A stretch of 64,000 nucleotides of DNA from Phaeovulum veldkampii DSM 11550 (GCF_003034995.1 NZ_PZKF01000014.1:22797-86796); one strand, 5' to 3'. Numbered from the stretch's first letter, positions 21,382 through 30,408 are shown. The notes: generated by a model from the sequence alone, not told the origin. A program made the numbers and translations.

Positions 21382-21999
21382 ATGTCCGGGCACAACCCTT
21401 CGGATGCGGGCGGCGATGTCGCCCGCATCGGTCCCAATGCGATCCTGCAACTGATCCCGGTTCTGGATCGTGCGGTGGGCCGCACCGCCCGCGATGCGCT
21501 GTTTGCGCAGGCGGGCGTGGCCGTGCCGCCCCCCGATGCCGGGATGCTGCCTGAGACCGATATCGCCCGGCTGCATCACACCCTGCGCCAGACCATGCCC
21601 GATCAGGCCGCGCAACTGGCGCGGGAGGCGGGGTTGGCCACGGGTGACTATATTCTGGCAAATCGCATCCCGGCGCTGGCGCAAAAGGTGATCCGCCTGC
21701 TGCCCAAGGGGCTGGGGTCGCGCATCCTGTCGGGCGCCATCGCCAAGCATTCCTGGACCTTTGCCGGTTCGGGCGACTTCACCATCGTGTCGTTGACGCC
21801 TCTGACCTTTGAGATCGCGGCCAATCCCGTCGTGGCGCTTGACCGCGCCGAAGCGCCGATCTGCGACTGGCACGCCGCCGTGTTCGAGCGGCTGTTTACC
21901 ACGCTGATCTGGCGGCAGGGGGTCACGGTCACAGAAACCGCCTGCTGCGCGCGCGGCGACCGTGCCTGCCGGTTTGAACTGCGGCCCCTTACCGCATGA
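21382..21999 (+). CDS. bchJ: BchJ, V4R-domain protein of bacteriochlorophyll synthesis
   Basis: A 205-residue protein with a C-terminal 4-vinyl-reductase (V4R) type domain, seen in GSGDFTIVSLTPLTFEI (near 131) and the cysteine-containing end TETACCARGDRACRFEL (about 184-200). Despite the old name it is not the main 8-vinyl reductase in studied species; a role in carrying or protecting pigment intermediates is proposed. It starts 5 bp after bchE. Its stop overlaps a 20-codon ORF leading to bchG. Confidence 0.93.
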   Translation: MSGHNPSDAGGDVARIGPNAILQLIPVLDRAVGRTARDALFAQAGVAVPPPDAGMLPETDIARLHHTLRQTMPDQAAQLAREAGLATGDYILANRIPALAQKVIRLLPKGLGSRILSGAIAKHSWTFAGSGDFTIVSLTPLTFEIAANPVVALDRAEAPICDWHAAVFERLFTTLIWRQGVTVTETACCARGDRACRFELRPLTA

Positions 22000-22058
22000 C
22001 GTTAAGGGGGCGTCCACCCTTGCCCGACTCTGCAATCTGGTGTCTAGTTTCGCAATGA
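21996..22058 (+). CDS. Putative 20-residue micro-ORF bridging bchJ and bchG
   Basis: ATG at 21996 overlaps the bchJ TGA (ATGA), and the frame runs 20 codons to a TGA overlapping the bchG ATG (ATGA), tiling the full 55-nt gap. The predicted peptide is MTLRGRPPLPDSAIWCLVSQ. bchG has no clear ribosome site of its own here, so re-initiation after this ORF could be its main way of being translated. No homologue is known to me; peptide function is doubtful. Confidence 0.42.
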   Translation: MTLRGRPPLPDSAIWCLVSQ

Positions 22059-22960
22059 CTGTCAGCCAAAGTTTACACCCCGCCGGCCTGCCTCAGCCCC
22101 GCGCCATGCTGGAGCTGATCAAGCCCGTCACCTGGTTCCCGCCGATGTGGGCCTATCTCTGCGGTGTCGTTTCCGCGGGGGTGCCCCTGTCGGGCCATTA
22201 CTTCGTGGTGGCGCTGGGCGTCATTCTGGCCGGCCCCATCGTCTGCGGCATGAGCCAGGCCGCCAACGACTGGTGCGACCGGCATGTGGATGCCATCAAC
22301 GAGCCGAACCGCCCGATCCCCTCGGGGCGCATTCCGGGGCGCTGGGGCCTTTATATCGCCCTGATCATGAGTGTTCTGGCACTGGCTGTGGGCTGGTTTC
22401 TTGGCCCTTGGGGCTTTGGCGCCACGGTGGTCGGCGTGCTGGCGGCCTGGGCCTATTCGGCCGAGCCGGTGCGGCTGAAGAAATCGGGTTGGTGGGGGCC
22501 GGGCCTTGTGGGCCTGTCCTACGAGGGTCTGCCGTGGTTCACCGGCGCTGCCGTTCTGTCGGCGGGCGCACCGCGGCTGGAAATCGTGATTGTCGCCTTC
22601 CTCTACGCGATTGGCGCGCATGGCATCATGACGCTTAACGATTTCAAGGCGCTGGAGGGGGACCGCCAGACCGGCGTGCGGTCGCTTCCGGTGGTGCTGG
22701 GCCCCGATGTGGCGGCGCGGCTGGCCTGTATCGTGATGGCGGTGCCGCAGATGCTGGTGATCTCGATGCTGCTGGTCTGGGGCAAGCCTGTCCATGCGGG
22801 GATCGTGACACTGGTTCTGTTTGCGCAATTCTGGGCGATGAAGGTTCTGCTGTCCGATCCCAAGGGCCGCGCGCCCTGGTATAATGCCACCGGCGTCACG
22901 CTGTATGTTTCGGGTATGATGGTGTCGGCGGTCGCGCTGCGCAATCTGGGAACCTTCTGA
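22055..22960 (+). CDS. bchG: BchG, bacteriochlorophyll synthase
   Basis: UbiA-family prenyltransferase (301 residues) that esterifies bacteriochlorophyllide a with geranylgeranyl or phytyl pyrophosphate in the membrane. The two Asp-rich motifs are visible: NDWCDRHVDAINEPNRPIPSG (about 64-84) and NDFKALEGDRQTG (about 194-206). The start MTVSQSLHP at 22055 resembles the Rhodobacter N-terminus; the upstream in-frame extension to 21962 overlaps bchJ. The stop shares one base with the next gene (TGATG). Confidence 0.97.
   Translation: MTVSQSLHPAGLPQPRAMLELIKPVTWFPPMWAYLCGVVSAGVPLSGHYFVVALGVILAGPIVCGMSQAANDWCDRHVDAINEPNRPIPSGRIPGRWGLYIALIMSVLALAVGWFLGPWGFGATVVGVLAAWAYSAEPVRLKKSGWWGPGLVGLSYEGLPWFTGAAVLSAGAPRLEIVIVAFLYAIGAHGIMTLNDFKALEGDRQTGVRSLPVVLGPDVAARLACIVMAVPQMLVISMLLVWGKPVHAGIVTLVLFAQFWAMKVLLSDPKGRAPWYNATGVTLYVSGMMVSAVALRNLGTF
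22060..22077. promoter_or_regulatory. TGT-N12-ACA site inside the first codons of bchG
   Basis: TGTCAGCCAAAGTTTACA is an exact PpsR-type palindrome beginning 3 bp after the bchG ATG. It may be an internal operator, or a chance match within coding sequence, since this loose motif is expected several times in a window of this size. Confidence 0.35.
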
Positions 22961-24243
22961 TGGGCCTGTCCTGGCTCTCCATCGTGCGGCTGGGTATGGT
23001 GCAGATGTGCCTTGGCTCGATCGTGGTGCTGACCACCTCGACGCTGAACCGGCTGATGGTGGTGGAGCTGGGGCTGGCCGCGGTGCTGCCCGGCGCGCTG
23101 GTGGCGCTGCATTACGCTATTCAGATCACTCGGCCGCAATGGGGCTACAAATCCGACACCGGCGGGCGTCGCACCCGCTGGATCATCGGTGGCATGGCGA
23201 TTCTGGGTGCTGGGGCCTTTCTGGCGGCGCTTGGTGTGATCGTGATGGAGACGATGCACTGGCCGGGGCTGATCCTGTCAATTTTTGCTTACACCCTGAT
23301 CGGGATCGGGGTGGGGGCCTCGGGCACCTCGTTGCTGGCGCTTCTGGCTACGTCAACCGCGCCTGCGCGGCGGCCGGCGGCGGCTACGATCACCTGGCTG
23401 ATGATGATCGCGGGCATTGCCATCACCGCCGCCACCGCGGGCCAGTTTCTGGACCCCTACACCCATGATACGCTGCTGCGGGTGGTGGGGGCCGTGACCG
23501 GCGGCGCTGTGGTGCTGACCGCGCTGGCCGTTGCCGGGATCGAGCGTCGCACCAAGCCCGTCGAGCGCGAGGAAGAGGCGACGCCCTTCTGGGATGGTCT
23601 GCGCGAGGTTCTGGCCGAACGCAAGGCGCGCAATTTCACCATCTTCATCTTCCTGTCGATGTGCGCCTATTTCATGCAGGAACTGATCCTTGAACCCTAT
23701 GCGGGGCTGGTGTTCGGCTTTACGCCGGGGCAGTCCACCTCGTTGTCGGGGGCGCAGAACGGCGGTGTTTTTCTGGGCATGGTCACTGTGGGTGTGGCGG
23801 CTACCGGCTTTGGTATCGGCAGCCTGCGGGCTTGGGTCGTGGCGGGTTGCATCGGTTCGGCGCTGGCGCTGGTAGGTGTCACTGTGCTGGGGCAGGTCGG
23901 GGCCGGCCTGACGCCGATGGTCGTGGCTATGGGCTATTTCAACGGCATGTTTGCCGTCGCCGCGATTGGCGCCATGATGGCGCTGGCGGGCGAGGGGCGC
24001 GAGTCGCGTGAGGGCACGCGGGTCGGCCTCTGGGGGGCCTCGCAGGCCATTGCGGCGGGGTTTGGCGGCCTGACCGGGGCCGCAGCGGTTGACATGATGC
24101 GCCTGTCGATGGCGGCGCCCGAAGCCTTCGGTGCGGTCTTCCTTGTGGAAGCCGTGCTTTTCATTGTCTCGGCGGTGATGGCCTTCATCATCCTTGACGG
24201 GGGCCGCCGCGTTCCCGCCGCCGGGTTCGTTGCGGGAGAATGA
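22960..24243 (+). CDS. PucC/LhaA-family membrane protein (Bch2, ORF428 type)
   Basis: A 427-residue MFS-like protein with about 12 membrane segments. It starts SIVRLGMVQMCLGSIVVLTTSTLNRLMVVELGL, which parallels the LhaA N-terminus at 7968. R. capsulatus and R. sphaeroides carry the same gene between bchG and bchP (ORF428, also called bch2 or misnamed bchG2). By family it should help deliver or partition bacteriochlorophyll rather than act as a synthase. The start overlaps the bchG stop by one base, the stop overlaps the bchP start as ATGA. Confidence 0.92.
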   Translation: MGLSWLSIVRLGMVQMCLGSIVVLTTSTLNRLMVVELGLAAVLPGALVALHYAIQITRPQWGYKSDTGGRRTRWIIGGMAILGAGAFLAALGVIVMETMHWPGLILSIFAYTLIGIGVGASGTSLLALLATSTAPARRPAAATITWLMMIAGIAITAATAGQFLDPYTHDTLLRVVGAVTGGAVVLTALAVAGIERRTKPVEREEEATPFWDGLREVLAERKARNFTIFIFLSMCAYFMQELILEPYAGLVFGFTPGQSTSLSGAQNGGVFLGMVTVGVAATGFGIGSLRAWVVAGCIGSALALVGVTVLGQVGAGLTPMVVAMGYFNGMFAVAAIGAMMALAGEGRESREGTRVGLWGASQAIAAGFGGLTGAAAVDMMRLSMAAPEAFGAVFLVEAVLFIVSAVMAFIILDGGRRVPAAGFVAGE

Positions 24244-25427
24244 GCATGAGCTATGACGTTGTTGTGGTTGGCGGCGGTCCTGCGGGGGCCACGGCGGCGC
24301 TGGATCTGGCCAAGGCCGGGCGGCGCGTGGCGCTGATCGACCGGGCAGGGCGGATCAAGCCCTGCGGCGGCGCGATCCCGCCGCGGATGATCCGGGATTT
24401 CGACATCCCCGACAGCCAGATCGTGGCGCGCATCCGCACCGCGCGGATGATCTCGCCCACCGGGCGCAAGGTCGATATCCCGATCGAGAATGGCTATGTC
24501 GGAATGGTCGACCGCGAACAATTCGACGAATTCCTGCGCGACCGCGCCGCCAAGGGGGGCGCGCAACGCTTTACCGGCACCTTCCTGCGCATCGAACGCG
24601 ACGAGACCGGCCCCGAGGTGATCTACCGCGACAAGGACTCGGGCGAGGAGCGCCGCCTGCGCACCCGCTTTGTGATCGGCGCTGATGGCGCGAAATCGGT
24701 GGTGGGCCGCGCCGAGATTCCGGGCGCGCATGATATTCCCTTCGTGATCGCCTATCACGAGATCGTCGAAGCCCCCGCCAAGACCGCAGATTATGACCCC
24801 GAGCGTTGCGACGTGATCTATGACGGCCGCATCTCGCCCGATTTCTACGGTTGGGTTTTCCCGCATGGCAAAACCGCCTCGATCGGCATGGGCACCGGGA
24901 TCGACGGCGTCGATCTGAAGAAATGCACCGCCGACCTGCGCGCGCAGGCGGGGCTGGTCGATGCCCCGACGATCCGTCGCGAAGGCGCGCCGATCCCGCT
25001 GGAGCCGCTGAAGAAGTGGGACAACGGGCGCGATGTGGTGCTGGCCGGCGATGCTGCCGGCGTCGTGGCGCCGTCGTCGGGCGAGGGCATCTATTATGCG
25101 ATGCTGGGCGGACGGCTGGCCGCGAAAGCCTGCGAATCTGCGCTTAAAACCGGCAAGGCCGGCGATCTGGCGCAGGCGCGTTACTGGTTCATGAAGGACA
25201 ACAAGACGACCTTCCGCGCGCTGCGTTCGATGCAGGATGCCTATTACAAGAACGACGAGCGCCGCGAACGCTTTGTCAGCCTGTGCCACGACAAGGACGT
25301 GCAGCGCCTGACCTTCGAGGCTTATATGAACAAGAAGCTGGTAAACGCCCAGGTCATGGCGCATCTGAAGATCGGGGTGAAGAACGTGGCCCACCTGATG
25401 GGCATCGTGAAACCGACCTGGACATGA
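24240..25427 (+). CDS. bchP: BchP, geranylgeranyl reductase
   Basis: FAD/NADPH-dependent enzyme (395 residues) that reduces the geranylgeranyl tail of bacteriochlorophyll to phytyl. The dinucleotide motif VVVGGGPAGATAALDLAKAG is at 7-26, the CGGAIPPRM motif near 42, and GDAAGVVAPSSGEGIYYAM near 269 closes the FAD site. A second in-frame ATG six bases on (24246) is an equally good start. Overlaps of four bases with both neighbours indicate tight coupling with idi. Confidence 0.97.
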   Translation: MSMSYDVVVVGGGPAGATAALDLAKAGRRVALIDRAGRIKPCGGAIPPRMIRDFDIPDSQIVARIRTARMISPTGRKVDIPIENGYVGMVDREQFDEFLRDRAAKGGAQRFTGTFLRIERDETGPEVIYRDKDSGEERRLRTRFVIGADGAKSVVGRAEIPGAHDIPFVIAYHEIVEAPAKTADYDPERCDVIYDGRISPDFYGWVFPHGKTASIGMGTGIDGVDLKKCTADLRAQAGLVDAPTIRREGAPIPLEPLKKWDNGRDVVLAGDAAGVVAPSSGEGIYYAMLGGRLAAKACESALKTGKAGDLAQARYWFMKDNKTTFRALRSMQDAYYKNDERRERFVSLCHDKDVQRLTFEAYMNKKLVNAQVMAHLKIGVKNVAHLMGIVKPTWT

Positions 25428-25948
25428 CCGAGATGATCCCGGCCTGGGTGAACGGCACGCTGACCCCGGTAGAAAAGCTGGAGGTGCACCAGAAGGGCCT
25501 GCGTCACAAGGCAATTTCCGTGTTTGTCATGGCCGGGACCAAGGTTCTGATCCAGCAGCGCGCGCTGTCGAAATACCACACGCCGGGGCTGTGGGCCAAC
25601 ACCTGCTGCACCCATCCGCATTGGGGCGAAACCTCGGCCGATTGCGCTGCGCGTCGCCTGCGCGAAGAGCTTGGCATCACCGGGCTTGACCTGCGGTTGG
25701 CCGAACAGGTCGAATACCGCGCCGATGTGGGCGGCGGCCTGACCGAGCATGAGGTGGTCGATATCTTTCTGGCCGAGGCAGCCAAGGATCTGGCGCAGGC
25801 CCTGAATCCGGTCGAAGTGGCGGCGACGCGCTGGGTTGATCTGGCCCAACTGGCCCAGGAAACGCTGGCTGCGCCCGAACGGTTTACGCCCTGGTTGCGG
25901 ATTTATCTCGCGGATCATTCCGAAAAGATCTTTGGCGCGGCGGTCTAG
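25424..25948 (+). CDS. idi: Idi, isopentenyl-diphosphate delta-isomerase (type 1)
   Basis: Nudix-fold isomerase (174 residues) that interconverts IPP and DMAPP for carotenoid and phytyl synthesis. Active-site text is present: ALSKYHTPGLWANTCCTHPHWGE with the catalytic cysteine, and the Nudix-like AARRLREELGI. It starts inside the bchP end (ATGA) and ends 20 bp before the convergent bchO stop. No terminator hairpin is evident in that short gap. Confidence 0.96.
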   Translation: MTEMIPAWVNGTLTPVEKLEVHQKGLRHKAISVFVMAGTKVLIQQRALSKYHTPGLWANTCCTHPHWGETSADCAARRLREELGITGLDLRLAEQVEYRADVGGGLTEHEVVDIFLAEAAKDLAQALNPVEVAATRWVDLAQLAQETLAAPERFTPWLRIYLADHSEKIFGAAV

Positions 25949-25968
25949 CGCGCCGCACCTGGGTCGCT

Positions 25969-26847
25969 TTAGCGCGCCAGCGTGCGCGCCAGAAACGCCT
26001 CGATCAGCGCGGCGACCTCGGCGGGGGCCTCTTCGTGCACGAGATGGCCATAGCGCTCCATCTCGGTGAATTCGGCTGCCGTCATGCCGCTTGCGGCACG
26101 GCGGGCCACATCGGGCGGCACCGCCTTGTCGCGCGCGCCAGTGATGAACAGCGTGGGCTGCGTGATGCCCGGCAAGCTGGCCAGCAACTCATCCAGCCGC
26201 CATTGCGCCATCATCGCCAGCGCCCCGTCCACATGCCCCGGATCGCGGATCAGCGTCAGATACTGGCTCAGCCCGTCATCATCCAGTGCCGATCCGGTCG
26301 AGGTCAGAAGTTCGCGCACCCGCGCCTCACGCCCGGCCATGCGGGAAAACAGCAAGGGCACGATCGGCGCCAGCGCCAACATCTTGGCCAGCGCGGGAAA
26401 CAGCCAACCCGCCACGCCCTGAAAATTTTCCAGCGCAGGGTTGATGCAGACCAGCGCCTGCGGTGGCGTGGGCAGGGTCTGCGCCAGCCGCAACGCAATG
26501 GCGCCGCCCGCCGAATGCCCCACCAGCGCCGCGGGTTGCCAGCCCTGATCGGCACACAGCCGCGCGATATCTTCGGCCATCGGGTTCAGCCCGGTGCGCG
26601 AGCGTGACCGCAGCCGGGTAAAGCCGTGCCCCGGCAGGTCGGGCGCAATCACGCGATAGTGGCGGGCCAGCAGCGGCATCAGGCTGCGCCACGAATGGGT
26701 CGCAGCCCCCGCGCCGTGCAGCAACAGCAGCAGCGGGCCTTGGCCCATCTCTTGCACATGCCACAAATAGGGGCGGCACGAAATCTGCCGCGAGGCTGCC
26801 GCATTTGGCCAGTCCGGGGGCAGCAGGGGGCGGCGCGGCGGATGCAC
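25969..26847 (-). CDS. bchO: BchO, alpha/beta hydrolase linked to Mg-chelatase genes
   Basis: Alpha/beta hydrolase of about 292 residues. LLLHGAGAATHSWRSL gives the oxyanion region, and the nucleophile elbow is VGHSAGGAIALRLAQ. bchO always accompanies bchID in purple bacteria; its substrate is not established. Start choice is uncertain: no ATG is available after the bchD stop, so a GTG at 26847, 4 bp past that stop and with GGGGGA upstream, is preferred over an ATG at 26919 that lies inside bchD. Confidence 0.88.
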   Translation of the reverse strand: MHPPRRPLLPPDWPNAAASRQISCRPYLWHVQEMGQGPLLLLLHGAGAATHSWRSLMPLLARHYRVIAPDLPGHGFTRLRSRSRTGLNPMAEDIARLCADQGWQPAALVGHSAGGAIALRLAQTLPTPPQALVCINPALENFQGVAGWLFPALAKMLALAPIVPLLFSRMAGREARVRELLTSTGSALDDDGLSQYLTLIRDPGHVDGALAMMAQWRLDELLASLPGITQPTLFITGARDKAVPPDVARRAASGMTAAEFTEMERYGHLVHEEAPAEVAALIEAFLARTLAR

Positions 26848-26851
26848 CGCC

Positions 26852-28552
26852 CTAATCCCCCAACGCGCCCGAGATCGCCGCCGACAGGCGGTGCGCATCG
26901 GCGCGCGGCAGCGGCACATAGGGCGCGCCCATCACCGCTGCCAGCGCTTTCAGCGCGGGCTGCGGGCGGTTGGCGGTGTCGATCACGATGGCAGGGGTGC
27001 CCGATCCGGCGATGACGCGGGCCATCCGCGTGGCCTCGGCCTCGGCGGTGGGGCGGTCGGCGGTGCCATCCAGTGCTATGTTCGCCCGTCCGTCGGTCAA
27101 CAGCGCGACGGTGGGCGTCATGCCATGCGCACGCGCCATGCCTGCGACCTCCAGCGCCATTTTCAGACCTGCCGCCAGCGGCGTGCCGCCGCCGCCCGGC
27201 AGGCCCGCCAGCCGCCGCTTGGTCTGCACCAGCGACCGGGTGGGCGACAGCAACAACTCGGCTCCGGTGCCGCGAAAGGCCACCAGCGCCACGTTGTCGC
27301 GCCGGGCATAGGCCTCGGCCAGCAGGATCTCGACTGCGCCCTTGGCCTCGGCCAGACGCGCCATGGCCGACGAGCCAGAGGCATCGACGGTAAAGATCAG
27401 CACCCGGTCGGAATTTTCCTGATACCGCTTCAGCCGGATGTCAGAGGCGCGGATCTGCACCTTGAATTCCGGGCGCGGGCTGGTTTCGCGCCGCAGCCGT
27501 TGCCACGGGGCGGCGGTGCGCAGCGTGCCGACAAGGTCGATCCGGGCACCGCTGTCCAGCGCGCCGGGGCGCGAGGGCAGGGGGCTGCCACGGCGGTTGC
27601 CCTTGCGCGCGGCCCCGGTGCCAGAGGCACCTTTGGCGCTGCGCGCGGCGCGGCCTGCGGCCAGACGGCCCAGCAGGTCGGCGGGCAGGGCGGCGCGGAC
27701 CGCCTCCAGCAGCAACTCCTCGGGGATGACCATCTCTTCTGGCTTGGCGGTCTCCTGATCCTCGGGCGGCTCGGGGGCCTCTTGCGGATCGGGCGGCGGC
27801 GGCGGTGGGGGCTGGTCATCTTCGGGGGCCGGTTCCGGGAAGATGGTGGCGCGGTGGGCATAGACCAGTTCCGCGGCCAGTTGCATGTCGGCCTCGCTGA
27901 TCTCGTCGGTGCCGCGCAGGGCGGCGGCAGCGCGGGCGGCCGCCAGCGCCAGAAGCGGTGCGCGCAGGCTGGAAATGCCCAGCGCCGCAGCGGTGCGGGT
28001 CAGCATGGCCAGCGCGCCCTCGGGCAGGCGGACCTGCGCCAGGCGGTTGCGTGCGCAGGCCAGCGCCTCGGCGTCAAAGGTGATCGGGGCGCTTTCCGAC
28101 CAGGACACCGCGTCCAGATCAAGAAACAGTCCCAGTCGGTCAGTCAGCGCCGAGGGCAGGGTTTCCTCGGGGGTGGCGCCTTCATCCAGCGCAATCAGCG
28201 ACAGGCCCGGCGCATCGAGCGCCGTGCCCAACCGCGCCGCAAGCCCCGCGGGCGCACGTTCGGCCATGGTCAGCACCAGTGCCGCCGGGTCGGCCAGCAG
28301 GCCGCGCCCGCGCACCGGATGGCCCGCTGCAAGCGTCGCCGCCAGATCAAGCCCGCCATAAAGCGCATCATCGCCGATGAACGGGTGCATCTTGCGCACC
28401 GGCAGCGGCAGCGCCGCCAGCGCCGTCGTCACCCGGTCGCGCACCGCGCCTGCACGGGCGCGCAACCACAGGCCCTTCAGGCCCGCCGGGTCAACCGACA
28501 ACAGCGCAATCGCCTTTTCGGCGCGCGCCCATGGGTCAAGCGGTTCGGTCAG
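26852..28552 (-). CDS. bchD: BchD, Mg-chelatase AAA+/VWA subunit, probable CTG start
   Basis: Mg-chelatase motor subunit (566 residues from the start proposed here). It has an N-terminal AAA+-like domain, an acidic Pro-rich linker (PEPAPEDDQPPPPPPPDPQ near 250) and a C-terminal von Willebrand A domain with the MIDAS-like DASGSSAMARL. The first ATG/GTG/TTG in frame is a TTG at 28501, but family-like sequence (LDPWARAEKAIALLSVDP) starts upstream of it. The only start-like codon there is CTG at 28552, which overlaps the bchI stop as CTGA and so mimics the ATGA junctions of this cluster. Confidence 0.93.
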   Translation of the reverse strand: MTEPLDPWARAEKAIALLSVDPAGLKGLWLRARAGAVRDRVTTALAALPLPVRKMHPFIGDDALYGGLDLAATLAAGHPVRGRGLLADPAALVLTMAERAPAGLAARLGTALDAPGLSLIALDEGATPEETLPSALTDRLGLFLDLDAVSWSESAPITFDAEALACARNRLAQVRLPEGALAMLTRTAAALGISSLRAPLLALAAARAAAALRGTDEISEADMQLAAELVYAHRATIFPEPAPEDDQPPPPPPPDPQEAPEPPEDQETAKPEEMVIPEELLLEAVRAALPADLLGRLAAGRAARSAKGASGTGAARKGNRRGSPLPSRPGALDSGARIDLVGTLRTAAPWQRLRRETSPRPEFKVQIRASDIRLKRYQENSDRVLIFTVDASGSSAMARLAEAKGAVEILLAEAYARRDNVALVAFRGTGAELLLSPTRSLVQTKRRLAGLPGGGGTPLAAGLKMALEVAGMARAHGMTPTVALLTDGRANIALDGTADRPTAEAEATRMARVIAGSGTPAIVIDTANRPQPALKALAAVMGAPYVPLPRADAHRLSAAISGALGD

Positions 28553-29553
28553 GGCAACACCTCGGTGATCGTGCGCTCCACCCTGATGGTCGAGCCTGCC
28601 TCGTCCAGCGGGTCGCGGCGCAGCCGGTGGCGCAGCGCCGAGGGCGCCACACGCTTGAGGTGATCGCGGGTGACGGTGTCTGCGCCCTCAAAGGCCGCCA
28701 GCGCGCGGGCGGCACGCAACAACGTCAGTTCGCCGCGCAGACCGTCAGAGCCAAGCGCGATGCACAGCGCCGCGCAATCGTGCAGGACGGTATTCGGCGT
28801 CTTCAGCTTGGGCAACAGGTCGCGTGCGGCCAGGATCTTTTCGCGCAGCACGTCATCCTTGGGCAGCCATTCCGCCAGGAAATTGGCGCGGTCGTTTTCA
28901 TAGGCGTCACGGCGCCCGATTACCTCGACGCGGGTTTCGATGTCGCGCGGGCTGGTCACCTCGACCGACAAGCCAAAGCGGTCAAGAAGCTGCGGACGCA
29001 GTTCGCCCTCTTCGGGGTTGCCCGAGCCGACCAGCACGAACCGCGCCGGGTGGCGGATCGACAGCCCCTCGCGTTCGACCACGTTTTCGCCTGATTGCGC
29101 CACGTCCAGCAGCAGGTCAACGATGTGATCCTCCAGCAGGTTGACCTCGTCGATATACAGATAGCCGCGGTTGGCGCGCGCCAGCAGCCCCGGTTCAAAC
29201 GCCTTTTCGCCGCGGGTCAGGGCGCGTTCGATATCCAGCGCGCCTACCACGCGGTCTTCGGTCACGCCCAGCGGCAGGTCGATGACCGGCGTAGGGCGTT
29301 GCACCAGAGCCTTGGAATGAACCGCGGCCCAAGCCGGGCAATCCTCCGGCCGGGCCGAGTTGACCGGGCACCCCTCTACCGCCGTGATCTCTGGCAAGAG
29401 GGCCGCCAGCGCGCGGACAATGGTCGATTTGCCGGTGCCACGGTCGCCAAAGACCAGAACACCGCCAATACCAGGGTCGATGGCCGTCAGGACCATCGCC
29501 TGTTTCATTTCGTCCTGTCCGACGATGGCGGTAAAGGGGAACGGGTGCTTCAT
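28549..29553 (-). CDS. bchI: BchI, Mg-chelatase AAA+ ATPase subunit
   Basis: ATPase subunit (334 residues) that forms a hexameric ring with BchD and drives Mg2+ insertion into protoporphyrin by BchH. Walker A is VFGDRGTGKSTIVRAL (near 35-50), Walker B is YLYIDEVNLLEDHIVDLLLD (near 131), and the ESGENVVEREG-like insert is present as AQSGENVVEREGLSIRHPARF. The start overlaps the crtA stop as ATGA. Confidence 0.98.
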   Translation of the reverse strand: MKHPFPFTAIVGQDEMKQAMVLTAIDPGIGGVLVFGDRGTGKSTIVRALAALLPEITAVEGCPVNSARPEDCPAWAAVHSKALVQRPTPVIDLPLGVTEDRVVGALDIERALTRGEKAFEPGLLARANRGYLYIDEVNLLEDHIVDLLLDVAQSGENVVEREGLSIRHPARFVLVGSGNPEEGELRPQLLDRFGLSVEVTSPRDIETRVEVIGRRDAYENDRANFLAEWLPKDDVLREKILAARDLLPKLKTPNTVLHDCAALCIALGSDGLRGELTLLRAARALAAFEGADTVTRDHLKRVAPSALRHRLRRDPLDEAGSTIRVERTITEVLP

Positions 29554-30311
29554 GCGGCTTCCTTCTTGTCCTTCCGCTCTTTCGGTGCCTTGGGCGCCGG
29601 CTGTTTCAGCCGTTCGAGCGGATCCTTGCCTTCCCAGGTGCCCTCCGACCCGATCAGCCGGAAACGGGCAAACATGTATTCGACCAACCAGTCAAGTTTG
29701 TAGGCGTCGCGCAGGGCGATCCCGTGGGGCGTATTCCCGCGGGCAAATGCGTTCATCGTCGTGCTGTCAGGCCAGATCGAGAAGGTGGCCTGATACAGCA
29801 CCGGCCATTCGCCCAGCCCGATCTTGAAGATCACGTTGGGGTCGGCGGCGACCATTTCCTGAATCTTGGGCACGCGCTGCCAGAAATCCGGCGTCTTGCG
29901 GAACTTGATCTGCGCACGGGTGAGGGCGACCATCGGGCCGTCGATCACGGCGTTCGATTCGTACTTGCCGGTTTCGAACGGAACCTTGCGGCCCCATTTG
30001 CCCTTGGCGGCGGTGGGTTCCAGATAGCAGGTCCAGTTTTCCGAGGCATTGCTGCGCCAGTTGTTGAACACCCATTCCTTGGCCAGACGCTCGCGCGCGG
30101 TGGCCTCGTCATCCCAGACGGTCAGAATGCCCCAGACCGCGGTGTTCGGGCTGGGCGTAAAGCCCGCATCCGACCCGGTGCCCAGCAGTTTGTAGAATTT
30201 CAGCCCCGGTATCTGCCGCAGCGAAAGCCGCGCAAGCGCCATCTGCCCCAGCACCCAAAGGCGCCCGGTGACAGTGGGAAAACGGAAAAGGCTGAGACAG
30301 ACGGTTGTCAT
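29550..30311 (-). CDS. crtA: CrtA, spheroidene monooxygenase
   Basis: Heme-type oxygenase (253 residues) that adds the 2-keto group to spheroidene, giving the red spheroidenone in the presence of oxygen. The start MTTVCLSLFRFPTVTGRLWVLGQM at 30311 fits the family; an upstream extension to 30398 would cross the operator. Conserved-type segments include GFTPSPNTAVWGILTVWDD and the C-terminal MFARFRLIGSEGTWEGKDPLE. First gene of crtA-bchI-D-O, transcribed away from crtI. Confidence 0.96.
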   Translation of the reverse strand: MTTVCLSLFRFPTVTGRLWVLGQMALARLSLRQIPGLKFYKLLGTGSDAGFTPSPNTAVWGILTVWDDEATARERLAKEWVFNNWRSNASENWTCYLEPTAAKGKWGRKVPFETGKYESNAVIDGPMVALTRAQIKFRKTPDFWQRVPKIQEMVAADPNVIFKIGLGEWPVLYQATFSIWPDSTTMNAFARGNTPHGIALRDAYKLDWLVEYMFARFRLIGSEGTWEGKDPLERLKQPAPKAPKERKDKKEAA

Positions 30312-30331
30312 GGCGTACTCCCGATTGCGTG

Positions 30332-30349
30332 TGTAAACCCAATCTGACA
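30332..30349. promoter_or_regulatory. PpsR/CrtJ operator at the crtA promoter
   Basis: TGTAAACCCAATCTGACA is an exact TGT-N12-ACA site 21 bp from the crtA ATG. On the minus strand TTGTGC, a 17-bp spacer and TTTACA could form a promoter whose -10 lies in the operator. Confidence 0.78.
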
Positions 30350-30408
30350 GGTTTGCACAAGGGAAGAAAGCACATCCGGGTCGTTGCGGCTGCGGCATGA
30401 TGGTTTAT

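Noticed and set aside
26891..28663. 590-codon open frame antisense to bchD
   Set aside because: Low-complexity Arg/Gly/Gln shadow of bchD.
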